A stretch of 64,000 nt of DNA from Promethearchaeota archaeon (GTDB lineage: Archaea > Asgardarchaeota > Lokiarchaeia > Sigyniarchaeales > SOKP01). Shown piece by piece: positions 42,245-51,936 of the stretch. The position numbers and the translations under genes were made by a program. Position 1 is the stretch's first letter. Every line of letters begins with the position of its first letter. The stretch is taken from contig JAHLWS010000079.1 in NCBI GenBank assembly GCA_019057795.1, forward strand, positions 1 to 64,000, in the 5' to 3' direction. Below the pieces are notes generated by a model, which worked only from the letters and a program-made list of their open reading frames with translations, was not told the DNA's origin and did no database searches.

Positions 42245-42415
42245 AACACTGAGAATAATTTCTTTTTTTATTTCTTTAGATTGTAGATTGTATTTGTGAA
42301 AGTCTAGAGAGGTTGGATTGGGAAATAGCTAAATTATTCAATTTTATTCAATAATGAATCGAAAAATTTGTGGGAATCTAATTAGGAGTAGAAAATATTG
42401 AATGAAGGACCCCAT

Positions 42416-44623
42416 CTAATTATCGAAATATAATAACATTCCTTTTGATTGAAGTGAAAGTCTAGCATTCAAGTAAGAAATTGATGATTCTGCCCCTTGA
42501 TTCATGTTTAGAGAAAACTCTCCAATACCATCGTGGCAACCACCCGTTAATTCGTTATAAACTTCTTGATTCAGAGAATTTTTTCCAAGGAACCAATTAA
42601 ATGCTTCAATTGCGAGTTTCATATACCTATTCTCTTTAGTGGTATCATATGCAACAATTAATGTTTGTACCATTGAAGCAGCATCAACTGGTTGTTGGTC
42701 ATAACGAGCATTATGCCCATTTTTATGATACCATCCGTTCTGACCAACAGTAGCAAATTTTCCGTCTTTAAACGAAATAGAAATGAGAAAGTCTAAAGAT
42801 TCTTTGGCAATTATTAAATATTTGTCATCTTTAGTTGTTTTATAGCAAAAAAAAAGAGCCTCAGGCAATTTACTATTTGAATAAGTAAGGTAATTTTCGA
42901 ACCAGTGCCATTTCTCACTATTACAATCCTTATAGAGCTGGGATAGATAATCGGCTAATTTTTTAATTCTAATCACTTCAGAATTTTTTATTACATTATA
43001 GAAATAGAGTCCTATCAAAATAAAAGAAATTGCTCTTGGAGATCTAATCTTGTCTACAGCTTTTTTCGCATCTTCAAAAATCAGTTCTGCTTCTACTCTT
43101 AATTCCATTGGGATAATTTTTGTAGCAATTAAATAACCAAGAGCCATCATTGCTCTTCCATGGGCGTCCTCGCTCCAATGCTCGAGATTTACAATCTTAT
43201 TGTAATTAACAAAATTATACAACTTATTTTCATTTTTGTGGACATACTTTATAAAATTCAGATAAATTTTCATCAATTTCAATTTAGTATTATCTTTAAA
43301 TAACTTATAATATAGCGTACAAGCTAATAAGGCTCGAGCATTGTCATCTAGAGTATATCCCGATAATTTATCTGGTTTTGCATAATTTGCAAATTGTATT
43401 ATTCCAAAATCATCCGTAAGATTCATAATATGATCAAACTTGATTTCTGGATATGACATTTCACATTTTTCTAAATCATGATTAACTCGCTTGAAAACAT
43501 TACAATAAGATATTGCTACATTTGGCCATATCATGCACCTAGAAAATGAATAATTGTTTCTTTCCATTTCTTCTTTTAAGAGGGGATTTGATAATATTTT
43601 TATTAGAGCATTAGTATATGAATTAGGATCTCTGAATTTTACTAAAAGACCTCTTTCAGGTGTAATAATATCTTTAGCATAAATGAAAGGTGTAGAGATA
43701 ATCGCTCTACCGCAGGCTATTGCGTACGCCAAAGTGCCACTAACAATCTGATTAGGATTCAGATTTGAAGAAATATAGATATCCGTTGCTAGTAGAAATT
43801 TTACTATTTCTTCTAGCGTCAAGTATCTATCATAGAATTTTACATTTTTTTCGAGATCAAACTCCTTCACTTTTTCCTTGAGAAAATTTCTATACTTTTC
43901 TCCTTCTTTTTTCCTTACTACGGGATGTGTTTCGCCAATTATTAAATATAAAATATTAGGATATTTTTTAACAACCTCAGTTAACGACTCAATTACATAT
44001 TCACAACCTTTTCCGGAGTTAATAAGGCCAAAAGACGATAATACAATTTTATCATCGATACCCATTACTGTTTTTTCTTTTATACTCTCATCAAATGACA
44101 CTGTTGGCGTTCCATGATGTATTACAATTATCTCTCTTTTAATATCATAATCTTTTCTTAAAATATCGATCCCCTTGTTAGTCATAACAACTAAATAAGA
44201 AGATTTTTTTGCTAGTTCACGAACGATTTTTTTTAATTTATCCTCTGGATTTGGGATAACTGTATGGAATGATATAACGACTGGTTTTTTTACAATTTCT
44301 AGAAATTTTATTAAATAATTTCCATATTCTCCACCAAAAATACCAAATTCGTGTTGTATATTTATCAGCTTTATAGCATCTATCTCATTTACTCTTTTCG
44401 CAGCCTTTTTATATGCTGAAATATCATTATCAGTAATATCAAATAAAACATCTTCAATATTTTCATAATTACAATCGCTATTATTATTAATAACGATTAT
44501 TTTTGATTTTATAGAAGGAGAAAATTTCTTATCCATTGCTGTCATTAAATCTTTTGTAAAAGTAGCAATACCGCACATTCTGGGAGGATATGTGGCCATA
44601 TAAAGGATCCAATTAGATTCCAT
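42416..44623 (-). CDS. GT4 glycosyltransferase fused to an alpha/alpha six-hairpin domain
   Basis: 735 residues. The N-terminal 390 are a GT-B glycosyltransferase: MATYPPRMCGIATFTKDL at the start, QHEFGIFGGEYG near 95, VLSSFGLINSGKGCEYVIE near 197, and NPNQIVSGTLAYAIACGRAI near 298, the variant of the EAMA motif typical of a subfamily predicted to use GDP- or UDP-sugar. The C-terminal half (about 400-735) is an all-helical barrel with DDNARALLACTLYY and EDAHGRAMMALGYL, repeated hairpins typical of six-hairpin glycosidases. It is followed on the same strand by the GH130 gene's neighbourhood; mannan or mannoside synthesis is plausible. Confidence 0.82.
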   Translation of the reverse strand: MESNWILYMATYPPRMCGIATFTKDLMTAMDKKFSPSIKSKIIVINNNSDCNYENIEDVLFDITDNDISAYKKAAKRVNEIDAIKLINIQHEFGIFGGEYGNYLIKFLEIVKKPVVISFHTVIPNPEDKLKKIVRELAKKSSYLVVMTNKGIDILRKDYDIKREIIVIHHGTPTVSFDESIKEKTVMGIDDKIVLSSFGLINSGKGCEYVIESLTEVVKKYPNILYLIIGETHPVVRKKEGEKYRNFLKEKVKEFDLEKNVKFYDRYLTLEEIVKFLLATDIYISSNLNPNQIVSGTLAYAIACGRAIISTPFIYAKDIITPERGLLVKFRDPNSYTNALIKILSNPLLKEEMERNNYSFSRCMIWPNVAISYCNVFKRVNHDLEKCEMSYPEIKFDHIMNLTDDFGIIQFANYAKPDKLSGYTLDDNARALLACTLYYKLFKDNTKLKLMKIYLNFIKYVHKNENKLYNFVNYNKIVNLEHWSEDAHGRAMMALGYLIATKIIPMELRVEAELIFEDAKKAVDKIRSPRAISFILIGLYFYNVIKNSEVIRIKKLADYLSQLYKDCNSEKWHWFENYLTYSNSKLPEALFFCYKTTKDDKYLIIAKESLDFLISISFKDGKFATVGQNGWYHKNGHNARYDQQPVDAASMVQTLIVAYDTTKENRYMKLAIEAFNWFLGKNSLNQEVYNELTGGCHDGIGEFSLNMNQGAESSISYLNARLSLQSKGMLLYFDN

Positions 44624-44919
44624 TCTAAATCACAATTAAAAAATGAATACAACTAGCAAAAAAAATGGGATTTACTTTTTTCATTAGAAATAAGACAATT
44701 ATCTTATAATCTTGACACTTTTAAATTTTTAGATAGTATCGTTCCTAATCTTATTTGATAAGGTTCAATTTCTTTGAATACAATGACATTAAACTTCTGA
44801 TCTTTAATAATACAGAAAAACAGCTCCATAATATGAAATTCGATAAATTAATTTAAGAAAAGACTAAAATATTAAAAAATTTAAGATCTTAGATAATAGA
44901 AATAATTTTTTGTTAATAG

Positions 44920-46134
44920 TTACCTTATAGATCTAATGAATAAATCATCTGAATCAAATCTACACAGAACTTTATTTTCCCTTGTTAGCCAACCAATTGC
45001 CATCAGTAAAACTTTTTCGTTTTGATGCAATAAATTCTGAAGGTGAGTTAAACTTTGTTCTTCTTTAATTGTAAGATTATAAATCTGTCCTGCTAAAAAA
45101 CCAATCCCAACTTCTACTTCAGACGCCAAGAGTTCGTGAAGAAGTTTATGTAGATTTACCGATGCTACGGCTATTCTCTTATCAGCGGCACCATAATAAA
45201 TATATAGTCTCTCTCCAAATATTGCGGTGCCTGTGGGGAAAACAACATTATTTACATCTCCAACTTTTTCAAAATCTTCGATTGGCGAAAAAAGAGGTTT
45301 TTTAAGTCGTCCTATTACCTTAAACGGATCGTTTTTATCAAGGAGGGCGGCACTTGCGTGATACACCTTACCTTTATTAGAATCCTCTACAGAATGATAT
45401 AACATGAGCCAACCTCTATCAGTTTCTATCAATGGTGCTCCAGCACCGATATTTCTTGATTCGTATCCAAATTTTGGCTCTATTACAACATGTTCACCTA
45501 ATGTTTTTAGATAATCCTTCCAGAAATCGGTTGTCAAATCTTTAAAATCATCGAAATAAACAATTTGAATATCAGGTAATACTCTATGGAACAGTGCGAA
45601 CTTATTATTAAATTTTTTTGGTATAATGAATGAATCTTTTTCCCATAAGAGTACATCTTCGCCAACGACATCCTTATAATATGATATAAAGAAATAATAC
45701 CTTTCTTTAAGTTTTGATAAGCGGAAAAAATCCCCTGCTTCATCATATCTCATTTTAGGCGAAATTATTCCATGCTTTTCCCAATTTTTTAAATCTTTAC
45801 TAGTTGCGTATGCTATTAATGCATTTCTTCCATCATAGGCCGTGTAAAACATGTAATATGTACCATCAAGAAAAACAATTCTAGGATCTTCTGTACCATG
45901 GATTTCATAATCATGTTCAGGAAACAAAATAGGGCTATTTCTCCTTTCTACGATATTCAAGGGCCCTTCCAATTTACAATAACCAATACTTGAATAATTT
46001 CCTTCTTTTACAGCGCGATAGAACATATGTAATGTATCTCCTTGCTGAACCACCGTAGGGTTTAATACAGCTTGATTTTCAAACTCGTTCCCAGTTGCTT
46101 CCAAAAGAACTCTTTCTCTTCGTACTATTACCAT
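44920..46134 (-). CDS. GH130 family beta-mannoside phosphorylase/hydrolase
   Basis: 404 residues forming a five-bladed propeller. HGTEDPRIVFLDGTYYMFYT near 80-100 is the GH130 hallmark with the catalytic Asp; NPTVVQQGDTLHMFYR, GAPLIETDRGWLMLYHS and VFPTGTAIFGERLYIYYGAAD are the repeated blade motifs. GH130 enzymes phosphorolyse or hydrolyse beta-1,2- or beta-1,4-mannosides. The C-terminal 60 residues are helical and extra. It lies upstream of the GT4 gene on the same strand with a 296-base gap in which I see no gene. Confidence 0.88.
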   Translation of the reverse strand: MVIVRRERVLLEATGNEFENQAVLNPTVVQQGDTLHMFYRAVKEGNYSSIGYCKLEGPLNIVERRNSPILFPEHDYEIHGTEDPRIVFLDGTYYMFYTAYDGRNALIAYATSKDLKNWEKHGIISPKMRYDEAGDFFRLSKLKERYYFFISYYKDVVGEDVLLWEKDSFIIPKKFNNKFALFHRVLPDIQIVYFDDFKDLTTDFWKDYLKTLGEHVVIEPKFGYESRNIGAGAPLIETDRGWLMLYHSVEDSNKGKVYHASAALLDKNDPFKVIGRLKKPLFSPIEDFEKVGDVNNVVFPTGTAIFGERLYIYYGAADKRIAVASVNLHKLLHELLASEVEVGIGFLAGQIYNLTIKEEQSLTHLQNLLHQNEKVLLMAIGWLTRENKVLCRFDSDDLFIRSIR

Positions 46135-46259
46135 AATTTGGTATAACGATCTCTTTCTTATTAATTCATGGATATTCCTTTATTATCCCTTTATTATCCA
46201 AAATTCTTGATTATTAGTAATTTTTGGTTAAAACACTCATAAAAGCTTTATAAATTAGT

Positions 46260-46895
46260 TTGAATATTTTAATACAGATGAATTATAGATTCGTAAAACT
46301 AATATATCCTTATAAATCTAAAGATGGAAATTTAACGCGTATTTCATCGTTAAAAGTTTATTTAAGAAATAAAAGCAATACCATTTATGATATTGTAGAT
46401 CAGTATGAAAAAGTATTAGGTCCAAAAATAAAAGAGACAATCAAAGAAGTTAAAAAACTAGTTTTATTGAGAGAAATTATTAACCTCCATAATATTAATG
46501 GCATTAAAAGCGTGAACCAGATAAGAACAATGGTTAAACAAATAAAATCTGGAAAAGAAATCCTATCTCCACATGGATTACCAAATATTAAATTAGTAAA
46601 GACATAGCAATCGGAATGGATTCTATTTGATGGACACCATTCTTTACTTTCTTACATGATTGCTGGAAAGACATATTTACATGAGGTCCCTCATTTTGTT
46701 ATTGAAGACGAGAATGGTCATGTAAATGATAAAGAAATTCTTATATTTTTTGGAATTCATTCCAAAATCTTAAATGATTCTAATTGGAGAAAATTTGTAA
46801 TAAATTGGCAAGCACCGAAAGAAAGACAATTGTGTAAACGAGAGCAAAAAAATATGGGTGAGCTCTTAGATTCAATTAGTGTTTTTTACAATTAA
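46260..46895 (+). pseudogene. ParB-like nuclease-domain protein split by an in-frame TAG
   Basis: One frame runs from a TTG at 46260 to TAA at 46895, broken only by TAG at 46605-46607. Before the stop it reads LSPHGLPNIKLVKT; after it QSEWILFDGHHSLLSYMIAG and EVPHFVIEDENG. Together these form a ParB-like domain (DGHHxxxA/SY). The second part has an ATG at 46656 but would lack half the fold. TAG ends other genes in the window (31143, 59811), so ordinary pseudogenisation is likelier than recoding. Confidence 0.65.
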
Positions 46896-47063
46896 ATTTT
46901 CAGCCTTATTTATTTAAGGAATATTGAAAAAATAGCAGAAGAATTAATTGAAACATGGGTTGAAGATTTAGTAATAAATAAAACTTATTTAGGCTTAAAT
47001 TTCCAAATATCATCATTTATAAACGAAAAAAGTGTAATATTAGACAGAGATCAAAAGAATTAA
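46896..47063 (+). pseudogene. Fragment after the ParB-like gene
   Basis: The frame continues past the TAA with IEKIAEELIETWVEDLVINK, then TYLGLNFQISS and a stop at 47061-47063, without a start codon. The helix followed by NKTYxGLxxQ recalls the N-terminus of MjaI-type restriction endonucleases, a weak memory-based match. It is a remnant in any case. Confidence 0.35.
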
Positions 47064-47148
47064 TGATTGAAAGAAAAAATCCTTGAAGTTATCCAATTTC
47101 CGAACCAAAGGAATATTTTTTAAAATAATAACCATTTCTTTTTATTGA

Positions 47149-48444
47149 ATGAACCTACCCGCAATCATATTGATTTTGGTTTTATTTTCGATTTTGATGG
47201 CTTTTTTTTCTCAGAACAAGATAGATTATTTCCCTATTGCATTAATCGTAGGAACCATCGCAGTAGTTTCAATGACCACGCTTGGTAATGTTGAAGAGAT
47301 AGAAATTCTTGGATTTATCAATTTTAACACGTTAATCTTTATATTTGCAATGCAGATAATCATCTATTTTGCAACTTATAATCGAGTTTTAGAATATACC
47401 GCGATCAAATTGATTCATATCACGAAAGGGGATAACCGATTATTTTTCATTATGATTTGCGTGTTTACAGGTACCATGGTAGGCTTTATCGAGGATGTAA
47501 CTCTCTCGTTGATAATGGTTCCTTTGATATACAGAACATGCCGAATTTTAGAGATACCTGCTGGTACATACATGATGGGGATGACCATTACTATAAACAT
47601 CGGCGCAATACTCACGCCTGTCTCGAGCTTAAAAAACTTGATAATTGGCCAGGAATTTGGGTGGGGTTTTGGTGAGTATCTTGCCAATATGGGTATTCTG
47701 TTTTTAATCGCGTTAATATCCACCATTTTCTTGATGGATAAGTTCATATTAAAAAAAGAAGAAAAACCAACTGAAAAAAACAAGGAGATACTATTATCAA
47801 TGCTCGACCCGGGAATTGTAATTCGGGATAAAAGATACTTTTTAATGACAATTATAATTATTCTAGCCACTTTCGGCTTCATGTTCTTAGGATTTGAACC
47901 TGCCCTTGTCACGATCATATCTGCCGCTATACTTCTTCTTATTCACTCTAAGAAATCTAAGTTTTCGGATATTAAGAACGATATCGATTGGAAAATCATC
48001 ATTACATTTGCGATCTTGTTCATTCTTTCGAATTCTTTATCATATTTTGGCTTTTCAGAGTTGATCTCCACAGGTTTGGTAAGTTTGTTAAATAATAACA
48101 TTTATCTGGCCGTGTTGATAACATTGGGTGCCACTACTCTCTTGTCCGCATTTCTTGCGGGTACACCCGTTACCATCATCCTTCTCCCGATTTTTTCGGC
48201 AATCATAGGAGAAGGTTTCTTTCCTAACCCGATTATTATTGCTTTCATCGGCGGCGTTAATATGGCAGGTAATTTCCTACCGCAAGGTTCTGCATGCGAT
48301 CTTCTCACCCTGAATTTGGCAAAAAAATACAAAGTGGTGAATTTGGATTACAGACGCTTACTAAAAAATGGCGCACTTTTCGCAACGCTTCACTTTGTCA
48401 TCATTTTGGGATATACAATGGTGTACACTTTAATATTAAGTTAA
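47149..48444 (+). CDS. ArsB/NhaD-superfamily ion transporter
   Basis: 431 residues, about 11-12 hydrophobic helices. FIFAMQIIIYFATYNRVLEY, the re-entrant signature TPVSSLKNLIIGQEF near 162, and the second inverted half with LLSAFLAGTPVTIILLPIF and GNFLPQGSACD near 375 match the IT superfamily (ArsB, NhaD, P-protein, SLC13). It could move arsenite, sodium/protons or a carboxylate; the sequence alone does not decide. There is no arsenic gene nearby. Confidence 0.82.
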   Translation: MNLPAIILILVLFSILMAFFSQNKIDYFPIALIVGTIAVVSMTTLGNVEEIEILGFINFNTLIFIFAMQIIIYFATYNRVLEYTAIKLIHITKGDNRLFFIMICVFTGTMVGFIEDVTLSLIMVPLIYRTCRILEIPAGTYMMGMTITINIGAILTPVSSLKNLIIGQEFGWGFGEYLANMGILFLIALISTIFLMDKFILKKEEKPTEKNKEILLSMLDPGIVIRDKRYFLMTIIIILATFGFMFLGFEPALVTIISAAILLLIHSKKSKFSDIKNDIDWKIIITFAILFILSNSLSYFGFSELISTGLVSLLNNNIYLAVLITLGATTLLSAFLAGTPVTIILLPIFSAIIGEGFFPNPIIIAFIGGVNMAGNFLPQGSACDLLTLNLAKKYKVVNLDYRRLLKNGALFATLHFVIILGYTMVYTLILS

Positions 48445-48488
48445 GAGACTTTTAGTTTTATAAATAAATTCCCTACTAACAAGACAGA

Positions 48489-49367
48489 TTATTGTGCTAA
48501 CTTCTCTTTTATTTGAGCAACCAATTTTTCGCTTTCTTCAGAATCAGTTAAAAATTCAATATCTAAGGGTGATGTAATCCCTAATTCTAATTCAACGGCT
48601 CTTTTAATTTGATCTTGTTCAAAAATCGATCCGTCTGTAACCTCTGGTGTTGTTCCAAGAATTCGCAATATTGCGACTCCCACGGCGTCAATAGCTATTT
48701 TATCTGTGCTAGAAACAAATACATTTGCTTCTACGCGCGTACCTTCAATAGGTCCACGATCGACAAATGTAATAACCCCATCCATAACGATCAGGTCAGG
48801 TTTATAAACGCAGTTAATCTCTGCTATCATTTCCCTTTGATACTTTGAGGAGTGTAACTCTGACATGTTTTTTTTATTGACTAATCCTACTGCGTTTTTT
48901 AGCGAGATAGTAAATTGCCCACCATACATGTGAGTTTTTAAGCAGCATGTTTCAATAATACATTCTGCTTCGTCGTAAATTTTGGCAAAAAGGAATCCTT
49001 CTTTCCAATGATTACCATCAGGGTTTTTATGGGCATACTCATCCTTGCTTACATCTGTTAAATCAACTATTTTAAATCCTAATTCTTTTGCTAAAGCGTT
49101 TAAACCTTTTTTCTCGAAAACCTCTGAAGTTTTCGCTGGACCAGCTCGCTCCGCAAGTGTTATCGATTCTGCACCCATTTCCTTTAGCTTTAAAACGAGT
49201 TGCTTCACAGTTTCCATTGAGCTTGAGGCAGGAGGAGGATCGGCAGTATTAAAATTTGGTTTAAGAATTACGTTTTTGCCCTTAACGGGATTAATATCTA
49301 ATAATTCGATGGACTTAGTTACGCCATATACGCGATCTTTAGTCGAAACAACTGCTACTTTAGTCAT
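48489..49367 (-). CDS. DUF362 protein
   Basis: 292 residues from the ATG at 49367, which has GGTGG 5 nt upstream (an ATG four codons earlier overlaps that site). VILKPNFNTADPPPASSSME near 33, then AERAGPAKTSEVFEKKGL, ETCCLKTHMYGGQFTISLKN and NCVYKPDLIVMDGVITFVDRG follow the DUF362 order. The family is of unknown function, often iron-sulfur associated; no extra ferredoxin domain is present here. Confidence 0.85.
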   Translation of the reverse strand: MTKVAVVSTKDRVYGVTKSIELLDINPVKGKNVILKPNFNTADPPPASSSMETVKQLVLKLKEMGAESITLAERAGPAKTSEVFEKKGLNALAKELGFKIVDLTDVSKDEYAHKNPDGNHWKEGFLFAKIYDEAECIIETCCLKTHMYGGQFTISLKNAVGLVNKKNMSELHSSKYQREMIAEINCVYKPDLIVMDGVITFVDRGPIEGTRVEANVFVSSTDKIAIDAVGVAILRILGTTPEVTDGSIFEQDQIKRAVELELGITSPLDIEFLTDSEESEKLVAQIKEKLAQ

Positions 49368-49759
49368 TATATCCACCATATATTAAGTAGCTAATTGGAT
49401 GAATACATTAAAATTTGACTGTTTTAAAAATAATATATATTGAAAAAGCAATTATTTCTGCGATGAATTTTTTGCTGGCTCTGGTTATACCAAAGTAATA
49501 TTTCTGAAAATGACGACACATCGGAATTTACATCTTCAATTCATTGATAACGGCGGAGTTTCTTTACCAGATGATCCTAGATCTCTTTGGAATGAGACTC
49601 AGTCGATATTATATGTTCGGTAAATTTTTATCTCTCTAAAATACAACTATAGTTTATAAATAATAAGTAAAACCTTGATATATTTTAAAATATAATCGTA
49701 ATTAGAATGAAAATTGAACTATTAAGGTAACCACTAAGAATGAGTTGATAACATAAATT

Positions 49760-50596
49760 ATGAGTATGGAAGGAAAGATTTGTATAATAACCGGCGCAAA
49801 CTCTGGCATTGGTAAAGCTACAGCTATTGATTTAGCAAAAATGAATGCTACAATAGTAATGATGTGTCGTAGCAAAGAGCGTGGAGAAGAAGCGCAAAAA
49901 GAGATAATTGAACTCACCGGTAATAAAAAAGTGGATTTGCTTTTATGCGATTTATCTTCTCAGGAATCCATACGCAAATTCGTTTCCGAATTCAAGAGTA
50001 AATATCAGAAATTACACATATTAATAAATAATGCTGGAATTATGCTCTCAAAGCGAGTAATATCCGTGGATGGATTTGAAATGAATTTTGTCGTGAATTA
50101 CCTTGCGTCCTTTTTATTGACGAATTTATTGCTTGATGTGTTAAAAAAGAGTGCTCCAAGTCGTATTATAAATGTAAGTTCTGCAGCGCATAGAATGGCA
50201 AAAATGGATTTTGACGATCTTCAGAGCGAAAAAAGGAAATACCGCTTATTTAAAATATATGGAACCTCAAAATTAGCATTGATGCTATTTTCTTATGAAT
50301 TAAGCAGAAGATTAGAAGGAACCAGTGTAACTGTTAATACCCTCCATCCTGGTGTTGTTAATACTAATTTAGGTCAAGATCAATCCTCATTTAGCAGGGG
50401 ATTCGCCAAGCTCTTCTTTAAAAAACCGGAAAAAGGTGCAGAAACATCCATTTATTTAGCATCGTCGCAAGAAGTAGAAGGGATAACAGGAAAATATTTC
50501 ATAAAAAAGCAACAAAAACAATCTTCTGAAGAATCTTACAACGAGGATTATGCTAAGAGGTTGTGGGAACTTAGCACAGAAATGACACGCCTCTAA
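49760..50596 (+). CDS. Short-chain dehydrogenase (retinol dehydrogenase-like)
   Basis: 278 residues. TGANSGIG at about 11-18 binds the cofactor, with CRSKERG after strand 2 favouring NADP(H). NNAGIM is near 93, the catalytic Ser in NVSSAAH near 137 and YGTSKLAL supplies Tyr and Lys near 170; LHPGVVNTNLG follows. This is the layout of the RDH11-14/WWOX-like classical SDRs. The ATG at 49760 is followed by an alternative ATG two codons on. Substrate unknown. Confidence 0.9.
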   Translation: MSMEGKICIITGANSGIGKATAIDLAKMNATIVMMCRSKERGEEAQKEIIELTGNKKVDLLLCDLSSQESIRKFVSEFKSKYQKLHILINNAGIMLSKRVISVDGFEMNFVVNYLASFLLTNLLLDVLKKSAPSRIINVSSAAHRMAKMDFDDLQSEKRKYRLFKIYGTSKLALMLFSYELSRRLEGTSVTVNTLHPGVVNTNLGQDQSSFSRGFAKLFFKKPEKGAETSIYLASSQEVEGITGKYFIKKQQKQSSEESYNEDYAKRLWELSTEMTRL

Positions 50597-50753
50597 AATG
50601 AATAATGTAGGAAAACCTATTTTATTTTTCTTTTCATTCTTTTGAAATTAACTATAAGTTAGTTTGGAACTCTTCAATAATATTAACAAAATAAAAATTT
50701 AAGAACAAATTGAGATCAAATCTTTTTTATATTGGAGTGTTTTATCTTATTTT

Positions 50754-51911
50754 ATGAGTATCCTAAACTTGTTCATTGAAATTGAGCTTAAACTTAAGCA
50801 ATACAAGTTACAGTTTGTATTTCTATTTTTATTTTGGTTTGGCGGTTTCATTTCTTTCATTATTATCGAACCCAATCATAGTTTGTATGAATACATCCTA
50901 TACTCCTTGACTGTACGCCGTCCAGTAAGTGCTGTGGATTTCACTAATTTTTACGCATTATTGTGGCCGATTTTATTAGAGGTGATTGTTTTTGGATTTA
51001 TCATGGGGGAATTAATGGAAAAATATAACCCTGTTATTACCAGTAGAATTCTTGCTAAATACAAGCGCAAACATACTGTAATCATTGGATTTAACCATAT
51101 ATCTGAGAGGATAATTGAATATTGTGTTGATAATAAAGAATCATTTTGTATCATAGAGGATAATTTAGAATTAGTCGAAGATTTAATCAGTACGGGGTAT
51201 CCAGTAGTCGTTGGTGACCCTACTGAGACATCTAACCTTGCATATGCGAGCATAAAGCGAGCTAGGGAAATTTTTATAAATTCAGATGATGTTAGAATAG
51301 TAATAATTTGCACAGAAAAGATCCGCAAGGTCAACCAAATATGCCCAATTTACGTACGCGCATTTGAAGACCACGTGCAAGAATATCTTAAACAGCCGCC
51401 TTTAAACGCAATTCCATTTTCCACTTCAAAATGGGCAATGGATGGCATCCATAAATGGACCAAAAACAAAACAGGAAAGGCAATTGTAATTGGACACGAT
51501 AGTTTAACCCATCGAATTGCACATCACATTTCTTTGAATCCAGAGAGAGAAATATTCCTTTTTGACGATATACACGATGGCATTGAGTTTGTGGTAAATC
51601 CGAACTTACATATCATAAATGAATTCGCTTGTTTTTTAAGTGATTTACTACAACATGTAAATTTAGACTATGTGACCCAGGTATTTATTTGTTGGAAAGC
51701 TGATTCAGAATTTGATGAATCGTTGTATTTAACTTCAAAACTTAATCTACGATATCCACATATTAAGATATTTGTGCGAATATTTGACGAAGAATTCATA
51801 GATTTAGTTGAAAAATATAATGCAAAAACCTTTTCAACTTCTAACAACGCGTTTAAAATGCTCCAAAAAGTAGTTGCTTCTAATTCCGCAATTGCTCATA
51901 AAAATTTTTGA
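50754..51911 (+). CDS. RCK/TrkA-N protein with a two-TM domain lacking a potassium filter
   Basis: 385 residues. There are two hydrophobic helices (about 20-40 and 66-85) with the intervening loop SLTVRRPVSAVDFTNFYALL; the potassium-channel selectivity filter T-V-G-Y-G is absent. Residues about 105-225 and 240-375 are two RCK-like Rossmann domains: HTVIIGFNHISERIIEY, then IIEDN and GDPTETSNLAYASIKRA; and KAIVIGHDSLTHRIAHHI, then LFDDI. This layout matches prokaryotic RCK channels and CASTOR/POLLUX-type proteins. Ion selectivity is unknown; it could be a non-selective channel or a ligand sensor. Confidence 0.75.
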   Translation: MSILNLFIEIELKLKQYKLQFVFLFLFWFGGFISFIIIEPNHSLYEYILYSLTVRRPVSAVDFTNFYALLWPILLEVIVFGFIMGELMEKYNPVITSRILAKYKRKHTVIIGFNHISERIIEYCVDNKESFCIIEDNLELVEDLISTGYPVVVGDPTETSNLAYASIKRAREIFINSDDVRIVIICTEKIRKVNQICPIYVRAFEDHVQEYLKQPPLNAIPFSTSKWAMDGIHKWTKNKTGKAIVIGHDSLTHRIAHHISLNPEREIFLFDDIHDGIEFVVNPNLHIINEFACFLSDLLQHVNLDYVTQVFICWKADSEFDESLYLTSKLNLRYPHIKIFVRIFDEEFIDLVEKYNAKTFSTSNNAFKMLQKVVASNSAIAHKNF

Positions 51912-51936
51912 TAGATGTAACTAAAATAGGTATTTC

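Noticed and set aside
46605-46607. Pyrrolysine or stop-codon recoding at the TAG
   Set aside because: TAG is an ordinary stop for several genes here (for example at 31141-31143 and 59809-59811) and no hairpin resembling a PYLIS element was noticed; a pseudogene is simpler.
47415-48332. Long minus-strand frames inside the transporter gene
   Set aside because: Shadows of the hydrophobic coding strand; codon pattern and motifs are on the plus strand.
49510-49623. 37-codon ORF (MTTHRNLHLQFIDNGG...) between DUF362 and the SDR gene
   Set aside because: No ribosome-binding site and no family match; may be a relic but cannot be supported.
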